Position numbers and translations under genes: made by a program. Below, one piece after another: positions 1 through 6,091 of a DNA stretch of 8,461 bases (the first letter of the stretch is position 1; every line of letters begins with the position of its first letter). Source of the stretch: Belnapia sp. GTDB lineage: Bacteria > Pseudomonadota > Alphaproteobacteria > Acetobacterales > Acetobacteraceae. The stretch is from assembly GCA_028291445.1 (NCBI GenBank), contig JAQGIA010000511.1:1-8461 (forward strand), read 5' to 3'. A model generated the notes under the pieces. The model was not told where the DNA came from. It was given only the letters and a program-made list of their open reading frames with translations, and ran no database searches.

Positions 1-1291
1 CCCCGGCGACGATCACCCGCTGCACCGCCCGGTCGGCGGCATGGAAGACCAGCGCCCGCAGCGGGTCGCGCGGCGGGGTCATCAGCGGATGGCTCAGGTC
101 GATCAGCGCGACATCGGCCGCACCCCCGACCATCAGCCGCCCGAGGTCGGGCCGGCCCAGCGCATCGGCGCCGCCCGCCGTCGCCGCATGGAAGACCATG
201 GCGGTATCCGCCCCGGCCAGGTCGCGCCCGGCATTGCGGGCCAGCAGGATCGCCAGCCGCATCTCCTCGATCAGGTTGTGCGGCGCGCAATCCGTGCCCA
301 TCGCCATCCGCACCCCGCGCCGGGCATAGCGGCCGAAGTCGCAAAGATGCTCGCCATAGCGGGCGAAGGGGGAGGGGCAATGCGCCACCGCCACGCCATG
401 CTCCGCCATGATCCCGAGGTCCCTCGCGCCCGCGCCGCCGAAGGAGGGCCAGCCGATCGACGGATGATCGTCGAGAAAGATCGCATGGCCGAGGATGCTG
501 CGCGGCGTCAGCAGGCCGATCTCCGCCGCCCATTGGATCGGCGTCTTGCCGTGCCGGGCGATCATCTCCCGCACCTCGACCACCGCCTGGGCGATATGGG
601 TGGTGAAGGGCCGCCCGGTGGCCTCGGCCAGTGCGATGCTCTCGCGGAGCAGATCCTCCTCCACCGTGTCGATCTGCGCCGGGAAGACGATGGCGCTCAG
701 CCGGCCGGAGGCATCCGCCTCGGCCTCGTCCATGATCGCCTGGGCCCGGCGGAAGCCGTCGCGCCCGGCGGTCTCGTGCCAGTTCCAGGTCACCGTCTGC
801 CGCGCCGTCATGCCCCATTGCGCGCTGGCATAGCCCGGCCCCGCCCAGACCCGGAGGCCGGATTGCCGCATCACCCCAAGCCAGGCGGGATGCGGCGAGG
901 ACAGGTCGACCACGCTGGTGACCCCGGCCGAGAGCAGCTCGGCATAGGCCAGCTTCTGCGCCGCCGCCCGCCCGGCCTCATCGAGCCGCAGCGACTGGGC
1001 GCGTTCGAACAGCCCGGTCATCTGCTGCTCGGGCACCCCATGATCCTCGCGCAGGCCGCGCAGCCCGGGCTCGGTGGTCGGATGAGTATGGACATTGACC
1101 AGCCCGGGCAGGACCAGCAGCGCCCGGCCGTCGATCACCTCGGCATCGGCGGGAGGCGGCGCCGCAGGATCATGCGCGGCGATGGCGGCGATCTTGCCGC
1201 CTTCCAGCAGCACGTCGACGTCGCGGCGGTATTCGTGCCGGCCGTTCCAGACCACGGCCCAGGCGGCGTTGCGGATCAGCATGCGCGGCAT
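1..1291 (-). CDS. Metal-dependent amidohydrolase (AtzA/TrzN/MTA-SAH deaminase-like), 3' end cut by window edge
   Basis: About 430 residues are visible with no stop, so only a short C-terminal piece lies outside. The start is ATG 1289-1291, preceded by GGAG at 8 nt spacing. The N-terminal beta-sandwich (residues 1-60) leads into the metal motif GLVNVHTHP (His68, His70). Further ligands expected for this superfamily are present: His232 (THIAQ), His269 (GHAIF) and Asp334 (MGTDCAPHN). HCPSPFARYG (304-313) corresponds to the HNP/HCP segment of the ATZ/TRZ branch. Family members hydrolytically deaminate or dechlorinate aminated rings such as s-triazines, cytosine, guanine or methylthioadenosine in the cytoplasm. 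Position 235, where the HxxE motif places the proton-shuttling Glu, is Gln, so assigning a known deaminase activity would be unsafe. The gene is divergent from the Bug protein gene at 1568, which could supply its substrate (inference). The family is confident; the substrate is unknown. Confidence 0.9.
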   Translation of the reverse strand, partial: MPRMLIRNAAWAVVWNGRHEYRRDVDVLLEGGKIAAIAAHDPAAPPPADAEVIDGRALLVLPGLVNVHTHPTTEPGLRGLREDHGVPEQQMTGLFERAQSLRLDEAGRAAAQKLAYAELLSAGVTSVVDLSSPHPAWLGVMRQSGLRVWAGPGYASAQWGMTARQTVTWNWHETAGRDGFRRAQAIMDEAEADASGRLSAIVFPAQIDTVEEDLLRESIALAEATGRPFTTHIAQAVVEVREMIARHGKTPIQWAAEIGLLTPRSILGHAIFLDDHPSIGWPSFGGAGARDLGIMAEHGVAVAHCPSPFARYGEHLCDFGRYARRGVRMAMGTDCAPHNLIEEMRLAILLARNAGRDLAGADTAMVFHAATAGGADALGRPDLGRLMVGGAADVALIDLSHPLMTPPRDPLRALVFHAADRAVQRVIVAG

Positions 1292-1335
1292 GGCCAGTAC
1301 TCCGGTTCGGTCGTTGCCAGGATAGTCCCGCTTCG

Positions 1336-1356
1336 CCACGGCCCGGAAGGCCGTGG
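1336..1356. repeat. Inverted repeat 1 in the amidohydrolase/Bug intergenic region
   Basis: The arms CCACGGCC (1336-1343) and GGCCGTGG (1349-1356) are perfectly complementary around a 5-nt loop. The hairpin starts 45 nt upstream of the amidohydrolase start codon. It could be an operator or a 5'-UTR structure for the minus-strand gene. Nothing in the sequence decides its role. Confidence 0.5.
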
Positions 1357-1405
1357 TGGCCGACGACGCAAGACGGGTCGGGAAGGGACGCTTTGGTCGG
1401 CATGT

Positions 1406-1424
1406 TCGGCGCGGGGAGCGCCGA
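1406..1424. repeat. Inverted repeat 2 in the amidohydrolase/Bug intergenic region
   Basis: TCGGCGC (1406-1412) and GCGCCGA (1418-1424) form a 7-bp perfect stem around GGGGA. No T-tract follows on either strand, so an intrinsic terminator is unlikely. Its position between divergent genes fits an operator or a chance GC-rich dyad. Confidence 0.45.
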
Positions 1425-1445
1425 CTCACAAAGATAGATGAGGGT

Positions 1446-1467
1446 CCGGGAGAATACCTTCTCCCGG
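1446..1467. repeat. Inverted repeat 3 (9-bp perfect hairpin) in the amidohydrolase/Bug intergenic region
   Basis: CCGGGAGAA (1446-1454) pairs perfectly with TTCTCCCGG (1459-1467) around the loop TACC. It is followed on the plus strand by the pyrimidine-rich CCTTTCCTTCC, which is weakly terminator-like, but the next plus-strand gene starts only 100 nt later and no gene ends here. A transcription-factor site or a leader hairpin of the Bug gene is equally possible. Confidence 0.5.
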
Positions 1468-1567
1468 CCTTTCCTTCCGGGCGCGGCCGATCGCCCCGCC
1501 CCATACCGGTGCCTTGACGCCGCGCGCCGCCGCACCGGAAGCTGCCGTCCCTCGGGAGGAACGAAAC

Positions 1568-2542
1568 ATGCGCCGAATGGCCTGGCTGCCGCCGCTCGCC
1601 CTGTTGCTATCGCTGGGCCTGCCCGGTGCTCTGCGAGCCCAGACCTGGACCCCGGATCGCCCGGTCCGCGTCCTGGTCGGCTTCCCCGCCGGCGGCACCG
1701 GCGACCTGACCGCCCGGCTGATCGCCGAGATGGCCGCCGCCGCCTTCGGCCAGAATGCCGTGGTGGAGAACCGCACCGGCGCCAACGGCGCCATCGCCGC
1801 CGAGGCGGTGGCCCGCTCCGGCAGCGATGGGCTGACGGTGCTGCAATGCCCGATGGGGACCATGACCATCGCCCCCAACCTGCCCGGCCAGCGCCTGCCG
1901 GTGGATGTGGTGACCGAGCTGGTTCCGGTCGCCAATCTCGCGCTCTCGACCTATGGGCTGGTGGTCGCCGCCGGCCACCGCATCCAGGACGTCGCCGGGC
2001 TGCTGGCCGAGGCCCGCGCCCGGCCAGGCGCGCTGACCTTCGCCAGCGCCGGCATCGGCAGCGCCCAGCACCTTTCGGGCGAGCTGCTGAAGCGGCTGGC
2101 CGGCATCGACATCGTGCATGTGCCTTATCGGGGCGGCGCCCCGGCCATCGTCGACATGCTCGGCGGCCGCGTCGATTTCTTCATCACCAACCTCGGCGAT
2201 GTCGCCGGGCCGCTGCGCGACGGCGCGCTGCGGCTGCTGGCGGTGGCCGACGACACCGGCCATCCGAACTTCCCGGCGCCGAAGCTTTCCGCCAGCGTTC
2301 CCGGCTTCAGCATCGCCGGCTGGTTCGCCGCCTGCGCGCCGCGGACCATGCCGCCCGAGGCCATCGCCGCCTGGGCCGGGGCCATCCGCGCCGGGCTGGA
2401 TCGCCCGGAATGGCGCAAGCGCCTGCTGGACAACGGGCTGACACCGAATTTCGAGCCGCCCGCGACCCTGGCCGCCCGGATGGAGGCCAATCGCGACCAA
2501 TTCCGCGAGCTGATCCAGGGAGCCGGCATCCGCGCCGAGTAG
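1568..2542 (+). CDS. Bug-family (TTT system) periplasmic substrate-binding protein
   Basis: 324 residues, the usual length for the Bug/TctC family of high-affinity periplasmic receptors for carboxylates and other small organics. ATG 1568 is chosen over the in-frame ATG at 1514 because GGGAGGA (1554-1560) sits 7 nt upstream and a Sec signal peptide follows at once: basic MRRM, hydrophobic core 5-20, likely cleavage after Ala24 (ALRA/QTW). The mature protein shows Bug hallmarks: VRVLVGFPAGGTGD (33-46), VVENRTGANG, FASAGIGSAQHLSGEL, VPYRGGAPAIVDMLGGRVDF, and a C-terminal helical segment (FRELIQGAGI). No TctA/TctB membrane components are visible; Bug receptors are often encoded alone. The ligand cannot be predicted. 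The divergent amidohydrolase gene suggests capture of a nitrogenous compound, which is inference. Confidence 0.92.
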   Translation: MRRMAWLPPLALLLSLGLPGALRAQTWTPDRPVRVLVGFPAGGTGDLTARLIAEMAAAAFGQNAVVENRTGANGAIAAEAVARSGSDGLTVLQCPMGTMTIAPNLPGQRLPVDVVTELVPVANLALSTYGLVVAAGHRIQDVAGLLAEARARPGALTFASAGIGSAQHLSGELLKRLAGIDIVHVPYRGGAPAIVDMLGGRVDFFITNLGDVAGPLRDGALRLLAVADDTGHPNFPAPKLSASVPGFSIAGWFAACAPRTMPPEAIAAWAGAIRAGLDRPEWRKRLLDNGLTPNFEPPATLAARMEANRDQFRELIQGAGIRAE

Positions 2543-2561
2543 CCATGGGTGACGGGGGCAC

Positions 2562-2590
2562 TTGATCACATCATCCCATAAGGATATCTT
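2562..2590 (+). promoter_or_regulatory. Candidate sigma70 promoter for the riboswitch-metE transcript
   Basis: TTGATC (2562-2567, 4/6 match to TTGACA) and TATCTT (2585-2590, 4/6 match to TATAAT) are separated by exactly 17 nt. This is a locally AT-rich patch in very GC-rich DNA. Transcription would begin near 2597, just where the aptamer begins, which supports the call. The -10 hexamer lies inside a dyad, CCCATAA (2575-2581) / TTATGGG (2590-2596), which might be an operator. Confidence 0.55.
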
Positions 2591-2596
2591 TATGGG

Positions 2597-2783
2597 GCGA
2601 TGGTCCCGCGCGAGCGGGTGAAAAGGGAACGCCGAGACCGTCGGCGGCTGCCCCAGCAACTGTAGGCGGCGAGCCGCCGGCCCCCCGGTTCACCCCGGGG
2701 ACCCAGCCACTGCGCGATCCATCGCGTGGGAAGGCGGGCCGGCGGCGCGGACCCGCGAGCCAGGAGACCTGCCAGCGCCGGTG
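2597..2783 (+). promoter_or_regulatory. Cobalamin (B12) riboswitch aptamer
   Basis: An RNA element that binds adenosyl- or methylcobalamin and represses the gene downstream. Conserved blocks appear in the right order: TGAAAAGGGAAC (2619-2630); GCTGCCCCAGCAACTGTA (2647-2664, where GCTGCCCCCGCAACTGTA is usual); CCACTG (2707-2712) with GGGAAGGCG (2728-2736); and the B12 box AGCCAGGAGACCTGCC (2758-2773), a full match to its consensus. Stems are visible: CCCGC/GCGGG closed by a GCGA tetraloop (2605-2618), GCCGA/TCGGC (2631-2645), GGCGGC/GCCGCC (2665-2678), CCCCGG/CCGGGG (2683-2700), a CGCGA/TCGCG hairpin at 2713-2726, and GCGGG (2734-2738) with CCCGC (2752-2756). Outer ends are approximate. It sits directly upstream of metE, a classic regulon member. 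Confidence 0.95.
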
Positions 2784-2844
2784 ATCCATCCTCGCGATGG
2801 GCGCCGCCACCTTTTCCGCCGGGCTGGGTGCGCCGGAGGCGGAG
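2784..2844 (+). promoter_or_regulatory. metE: Riboswitch expression platform with pairable metE ribosome-binding site
   Basis: The metE Shine-Dalgarno is GGAG 2841-2844, 9 nt before ATG 2854. TCCGCC (2815-2820) is perfectly complementary to GGCGGA (2838-2843), and CCGCCACC (2804-2811) pairs with GGAGGCGG (2835-2842) with one mismatch. Either helix would bury the ribosome-binding site, so translational control is likely. A hairpin CCATC/GATGG (2786-2800), flanked by GGTG/CACC and followed by TTTT (2812-2815), is a weaker terminator alternative. CGCGATGG (2793-2800) is also complementary to CCATCGCG (2719-2726) in the aptamer. Confidence 0.6.
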
Positions 2845-2853
2845 CCTGCTGCC

Positions 2854-5124
2854 ATGACCATTGCCGCCAACCTCGGCTACCCGCGTATCGGCCCACGCCG
2901 CGAATTGAAGACCGCCCTCGAGGCCCATTGGGCCGGCACCCTGCCGGAGGCCGGGCTGCGGGAGGTGGCCACGAGCCTCCGCACCGCCTCCCGCCGGCTG
3001 CAGCAGGGCGCCGGCATCGGCCATATCCCCGCGGGGGATTTCGCCCTCTATGACCATGTTCTGGAGACCGCCTGCGCGCTCGGCGCCATCCCGCCCGGCC
3101 ATGGCTGGGCCGGGGAGGGGCCGGTGTCGCTGGCCACCCTGTTCTCGCTCGCCCGTGGCGGCTCGCATGAGGGGGAGGGATGCTGCGGCAAGCACGCCAC
3201 CGCCGCGCTCGAGATGACCAAGTGGTTCGATACCAACTACCACTACCTGGTCCCCGAATTCACCGCGGCCCAGCGCTTCGTCCCGACCGCCAACCCCTGG
3301 GCCGAGGCGGTGCGCGAGGGCATCGCCGCCGGCTGCCGCACCCGGCCGGTGCTGCTCGGCCCGGTCTCCTTCCTGCTGCTCGGCCGGGCCACGGATGGTA
3401 CCGCGCCGCTGGCGCTGCTGCCGGCCCTGCTGCCGGCCTATGCCAGCCTGCTGCACGGCATCGCCGAGGCCGGCGCCGCCTGGGTGCAACTTGACGAGCC
3501 CTGCCTGGCGACCGACCTGCCGCCCGGCGCCGCCGAGGCCTATCGCAGCGCCTACCGAGCCCTGGCCGAGGCCGTCCCCGGCCTGCCCCTGCTGCTCGCC
3601 ACCTATTTCGGCGGGCTGCGGGAGAACCTGCCGCTGGCCTTCGGCCTGCCGGTCGCCGGCGTGCATCTCGACCTGGTGCGCGACCCGGCGCAACTGGAGC
3701 CGGCGCTGGAGCTGCTCGGGCCGCAGCAATGGCTCTCGCTCGGCGTGGTCGATGGTCGCAACGTCTGGCGTACCGACCTCCGTGCCGCGCTCGGCCTGCT
3801 GCGCCGCGCTCCGGCCCAGCGGCTGATGGTCGCGCCCTCCTGCTCGCTGCTGCATGTCCCGCACAGCCTGCGCCATGAGACCGCGCTGGACCCGGCGCTG
3901 CGCCGCCGCCTGGCCTTCGCCGAGGAGAAGCTGGGCGAGGTGGCGACCCTGGCCCGCGCCCTGGACGAGGGCGAGGCCGCCGTCGGTGCCGCCCTGGCCG
4001 AGAGCGACCGCATCGCCGCCGGGCGCGGCACGGCGCCACCTCGCCCCGTCGCCACGGCAGAAGGCAGCGGCGAACGCGCCAACCCCTATGCCATCCGCGC
4101 CGCCGCCCAGCAGGCACGGCTGCGGTTGCCGCCGCTGCCCACCACCACCATCGGCTCCTTCCCGCAGACCGCCGAGGTCCGTGCCGCCCGCGCGGCGCTG
4201 GCCCGCGGCACGCTGGACGAGGCCGGCTACGAGGCGGCGATGCGCGGCCTGATCGCCGATGCCGTCGCCTGGCAGGATGCGATCGGCATCGACGTGCCGG
4301 TGCACGGCGAGTTCGAGCGCAACGACATGGTGAAGTATTTCGCCGAGCGGCTCGATGGCTATGCCTTCACCAAGCACGGCTGGGTCCAGAGCTACGGCAG
4401 CCGCTGCGTCGCCCCGCCGGTGATCTGGCGCGACGTGGCGCGCCCCGCACCGATGACGGTGCGCTGGAGCGTCTATGCGCAATCGCTCACCGCGCGGCCG
4501 ATGAAGGGCATGCTCACCGGCCCGGTCACCCTGTTGAATTGGTCCTTCGTCCGCGACGACCTGCCGCGCGAGGCGATCTGCCGGCAGATCGCCCTGGCCA
4601 TCCGGGACGAGGTGCTGGACCTCGAGGCCGCCGGCATCCCGATCATCCAGATCGACGAGCCGGCCTTCCGCGAGGGCCTGCCGCTGCGCGCCGCCGACCG
4701 GCCGGACTACCTGCGCTGGGCCACCGCCTGCTTCCGCCTGGCCGCCGGCGGGGTGCGGGACGAAACCCAGATCCATACCCACATGTGCTACAGCGAATTC
4801 GCCGATATCATCGAGGCCATCGCGGCCATGGATGCGGATGTCGTCTCGATCGAGACCGCGCGGAGCCGGATGGAATTGCTCGGCGCCTTCGAGGATTTCG
4901 CCTGGCCCAGCGGCATCGGCCCGGGGGTCTGGGACATCCACAGCCCGCGCGTGCCGGATGCCGCCGAGATGGCCGGGCTGCTGCGGCTTGCCTTGCGCCG
5001 GCTGCCGCCCGGGCAGGTCTGGCTGAACCCCGATTGCGGCCTCAAGACCCGGGGCTGGGCCGAGGTGCGGCCGGCGCTGGAGAATCTGGTCGCGGCGGCG
5101 CGGCTGGTCCGCGCGGAGTTGTAG
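2854..5124 (+). CDS. metE: Cobalamin-independent methionine synthase MetE
   Basis: 5-methyltetrahydropteroyltriglutamate-homocysteine S-methyltransferase, which makes methionine in the cytosol without B12. It has 756 residues (E. coli MetE has 753). ATG 2854 gives the family N-terminus (TIAANLGYPRIGPRRELK); the in-frame ATG at 2797 lies within the riboswitch platform and would add 19 unrelated residues. N-terminal barrel motifs are KWFDTNYHYLVPEF, WVQLDEPCL, GVVDGRNVWR and APSCSLLHVPHS. The C-terminal catalytic barrel begins near LPTTTIGSFPQT and contains HGEFERNDMVKYF and IIQIDEPAFREGLPL. Zinc ligands are all present: His643 and Cys645 (HTHMCYSEF), Glu667 (SIETARSR) and Cys728 (NPDCGLKTRGW). 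His696 (WDIHSPRVPD) matches the E. coli catalytic His694. Preceded by a cobalamin riboswitch, so expression should fall when B12 is available and MetH can work. Single-gene transcript ending near the hairpin at 5134-5161. Confidence 0.98.
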   Translation: MTIAANLGYPRIGPRRELKTALEAHWAGTLPEAGLREVATSLRTASRRLQQGAGIGHIPAGDFALYDHVLETACALGAIPPGHGWAGEGPVSLATLFSLARGGSHEGEGCCGKHATAALEMTKWFDTNYHYLVPEFTAAQRFVPTANPWAEAVREGIAAGCRTRPVLLGPVSFLLLGRATDGTAPLALLPALLPAYASLLHGIAEAGAAWVQLDEPCLATDLPPGAAEAYRSAYRALAEAVPGLPLLLATYFGGLRENLPLAFGLPVAGVHLDLVRDPAQLEPALELLGPQQWLSLGVVDGRNVWRTDLRAALGLLRRAPAQRLMVAPSCSLLHVPHSLRHETALDPALRRRLAFAEEKLGEVATLARALDEGEAAVGAALAESDRIAAGRGTAPPRPVATAEGSGERANPYAIRAAAQQARLRLPPLPTTTIGSFPQTAEVRAARAALARGTLDEAGYEAAMRGLIADAVAWQDAIGIDVPVHGEFERNDMVKYFAERLDGYAFTKHGWVQSYGSRCVAPPVIWRDVARPAPMTVRWSVYAQSLTARPMKGMLTGPVTLLNWSFVRDDLPREAICRQIALAIRDEVLDLEAAGIPIIQIDEPAFREGLPLRAADRPDYLRWATACFRLAAGGVRDETQIHTHMCYSEFADIIEAIAAMDADVVSIETARSRMELLGAFEDFAWPSGIGPGVWDIHSPRVPDAAEMAGLLRLALRRLPPGQVWLNPDCGLKTRGWAEVRPALENLVAAARLVRAEL

Positions 5125-5133
5125 CGTCCGGCG

Positions 5134-5161
5134 CCAGGCGCTGCGCTACAGCAGCGCCTGG
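5134..5161. terminator. Hairpin between convergent metE and acetyltransferase genes
   Basis: CCAGGCGCTGC (5134-5144) pairs perfectly with GCAGCGCCTGG (5151-5161) around GCTACA. It begins 10 nt after the metE stop, so it is well placed to end the metE transcript. On the minus strand it contains the last codons of the acetyltransferase gene, with its TAG stop in the loop. No U-tract follows on either side, so it is either a Rho-dependent or 3'-end-protecting structure, or an atypical GC-rich terminator. Confidence 0.6.
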
Positions 5162-5940
5162 ACCTCGTCCCACACATGGAAGGGGCGCGGCGCATAGGGT
5201 TCGAGGTCCTGGCGCCGCTCCCGCAGGAGCCGGATGAACTCCGCCGGATCCTGCATGGGGATGATCGCCAGATCCTTCGGCTGGTAATTCCACCACTGCA
5301 ATTCGAGGAAGTCCTCGATGATCCCGTCGTCGAAGCGGCGCCGGATGAGCTTGGCCGGATTGCCGCCGACGATGGTGTAGGGCGCGACATCCCGCGTCAC
5401 CACGCTGCCGGCGGCGATCACCGCGCCGTCGCCGATGCGGATGCCGGTACTGAGCAGGACGTCCTTGCCGAAGAACACGTCGTTGCCGATCACCGGCGGC
5501 GCCTTCGACGGCATGACGACCCGGTAGCGGGCCCATGCGGTATCGCCCAGGCCGCTGTCCTGGATCATGGATTTCACCAGGGCATGCTTTTCCCGATTAT
5601 AGGCAAAGACGCTGCTGGTGACCGACTCGATCGGGTGCTGCGGCTGAGCGATGTCGAAAGCGCCAAGCGAGCAGTATCGCCCGACTGAAATACGATTCAT
5701 CGCCTTATTCATCGTGCCGGCCACATAAGTCATCGTCCCTGCAGTACAGATGCCATCACCTTTGAAAAAAGCACAATAAGGCTCAAGCCTTATGCCCTTG
5801 GTGAGTTGCAGTGACTGGCCCAGTTTGAGTCGGTCGCGGCCATCGGAGGAGAATAGCACCCGACGCTCGGCGAAGAGATCCAGGATGGGCTTGGTGATCT
5901 TGACGGTGGCGGCATCATGAGACCGAGCGATAATCATCAC
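5146..5940 (-). CDS. CatB/XAT-type hexapeptide-repeat acetyltransferase
   Basis: 264 residues. A left-handed beta-helix acyltransferase of the xenobiotic acetyltransferase (CatB-related O-acetyltransferase) group; such enzymes move an acetyl group from acetyl-CoA to a hydroxyl of an antibiotic, sugar or glycan. Visible features are the active-site-type His102 in PQHPIESVTSSVFAY, the hexapeptide coil VIGNDVFFGKDVLLSTGIRIGDGA (150-173), and the hallmark GSVVTRDVAPYTIVGGNPAKLIRRRF (178-203). After WWNY (216-219) there is a C-terminal extension of about 45 residues, and the N-terminus is longer than in CatB (about 210 residues), so a sugar or polysaccharide substrate is more plausible than chloramphenicol. 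The first codon is GTG 5938-5940; ATG 5935-5937 directly follows and may be the real start; AGGG lies 7 nt upstream of the GTG. The 5' half has clearly lower G+C than neighbouring genes, suggesting transfer. No glycan genes are adjacent. Confidence 0.88.
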   Translation of the reverse strand: MMIIARSHDAATVKITKPILDLFAERRVLFSSDGRDRLKLGQSLQLTKGIRLEPYCAFFKGDGICTAGTMTYVAGTMNKAMNRISVGRYCSLGAFDIAQPQHPIESVTSSVFAYNREKHALVKSMIQDSGLGDTAWARYRVVMPSKAPPVIGNDVFFGKDVLLSTGIRIGDGAVIAAGSVVTRDVAPYTIVGGNPAKLIRRRFDDGIIEDFLELQWWNYQPKDLAIIPMQDPAEFIRLLRERRQDLEPYAPRPFHVWDEVQALL

Positions 5941-6007
5941 CAGCAGACCCTAACTCAATGTCCTCTGCGGGAAAGCCTATGGTGCATCCGGTTGGAACCG
6001 CAGTCAT

Positions 6008-6035
6008 TAATGCATGCCCCGGTAATGCATGCCCC
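6008..6035. repeat. 13-bp tandem direct repeat upstream of the acetyltransferase gene
   Basis: TAATGCATGCCCC occurs at 6008-6020 and again at 6023-6035, separated by GG. Each copy holds the palindrome ATGCAT. The repeat lies 68-95 nt upstream of the acetyltransferase start, in the AT-richer intergenic DNA (5941-6100). It could be a pair of regulator sites or a slippage duplication. No promoter with good hexamers and spacing was found beside it. Confidence 0.6.
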
Positions 6036-6091
6036 TGTCTGCACAGCTCATGGTGTCCATTTGGCTCGGGTGATCCTCCATGGGTCTGAAT

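Noticed and set aside
41..1441. A 466-codon plus-strand open frame overlapping the amidohydrolase gene
   Set aside because: Its product is low-complexity Arg/Gly/Pro/His-rich without any family motif, while the opposite strand encodes a coherent amidohydrolase. Long antisense frames are expected in DNA this GC-rich.
1438..2659. Long alternative frames (plus 1438-2565 and minus 1607-2659) over the Bug gene
   Set aside because: Both give Arg/Gly/Pro-rich or Gly/Gln/His-rich translations with no signal peptide or motifs; the Bug frame explains the region fully.
2780..2815. Intrinsic terminator as the main riboswitch output (hairpin followed by TTTT)
   Set aside because: Only four T residues follow and the stem has a large internal loop; pairing of the ribosome-binding site looks stronger. 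Kept only as an alternative.
2797..2853. Upstream ATG at 2797 as the metE start
   Set aside because: It would add 19 residues not found in MetE proteins, lies in the riboswitch expression platform, and has no good ribosome-binding site; ATG 2854 has GGAG and the family N-terminus.
2590..4941. A 783-codon minus-strand open frame across metE and the riboswitch
   Set aside because: It is antisense to metE, rich in Gly/Gln/Arg/Ala without domain motifs, and crosses the riboswitch. It is a shadow created by codon bias in metE.
5146..5940. Chloramphenicol or virginiamycin resistance gene call for the acetyltransferase
   Set aside because: Only the general XAT fold motifs are shared; length and both termini differ from the resistance enzymes, and no mobile or resistance context is present.
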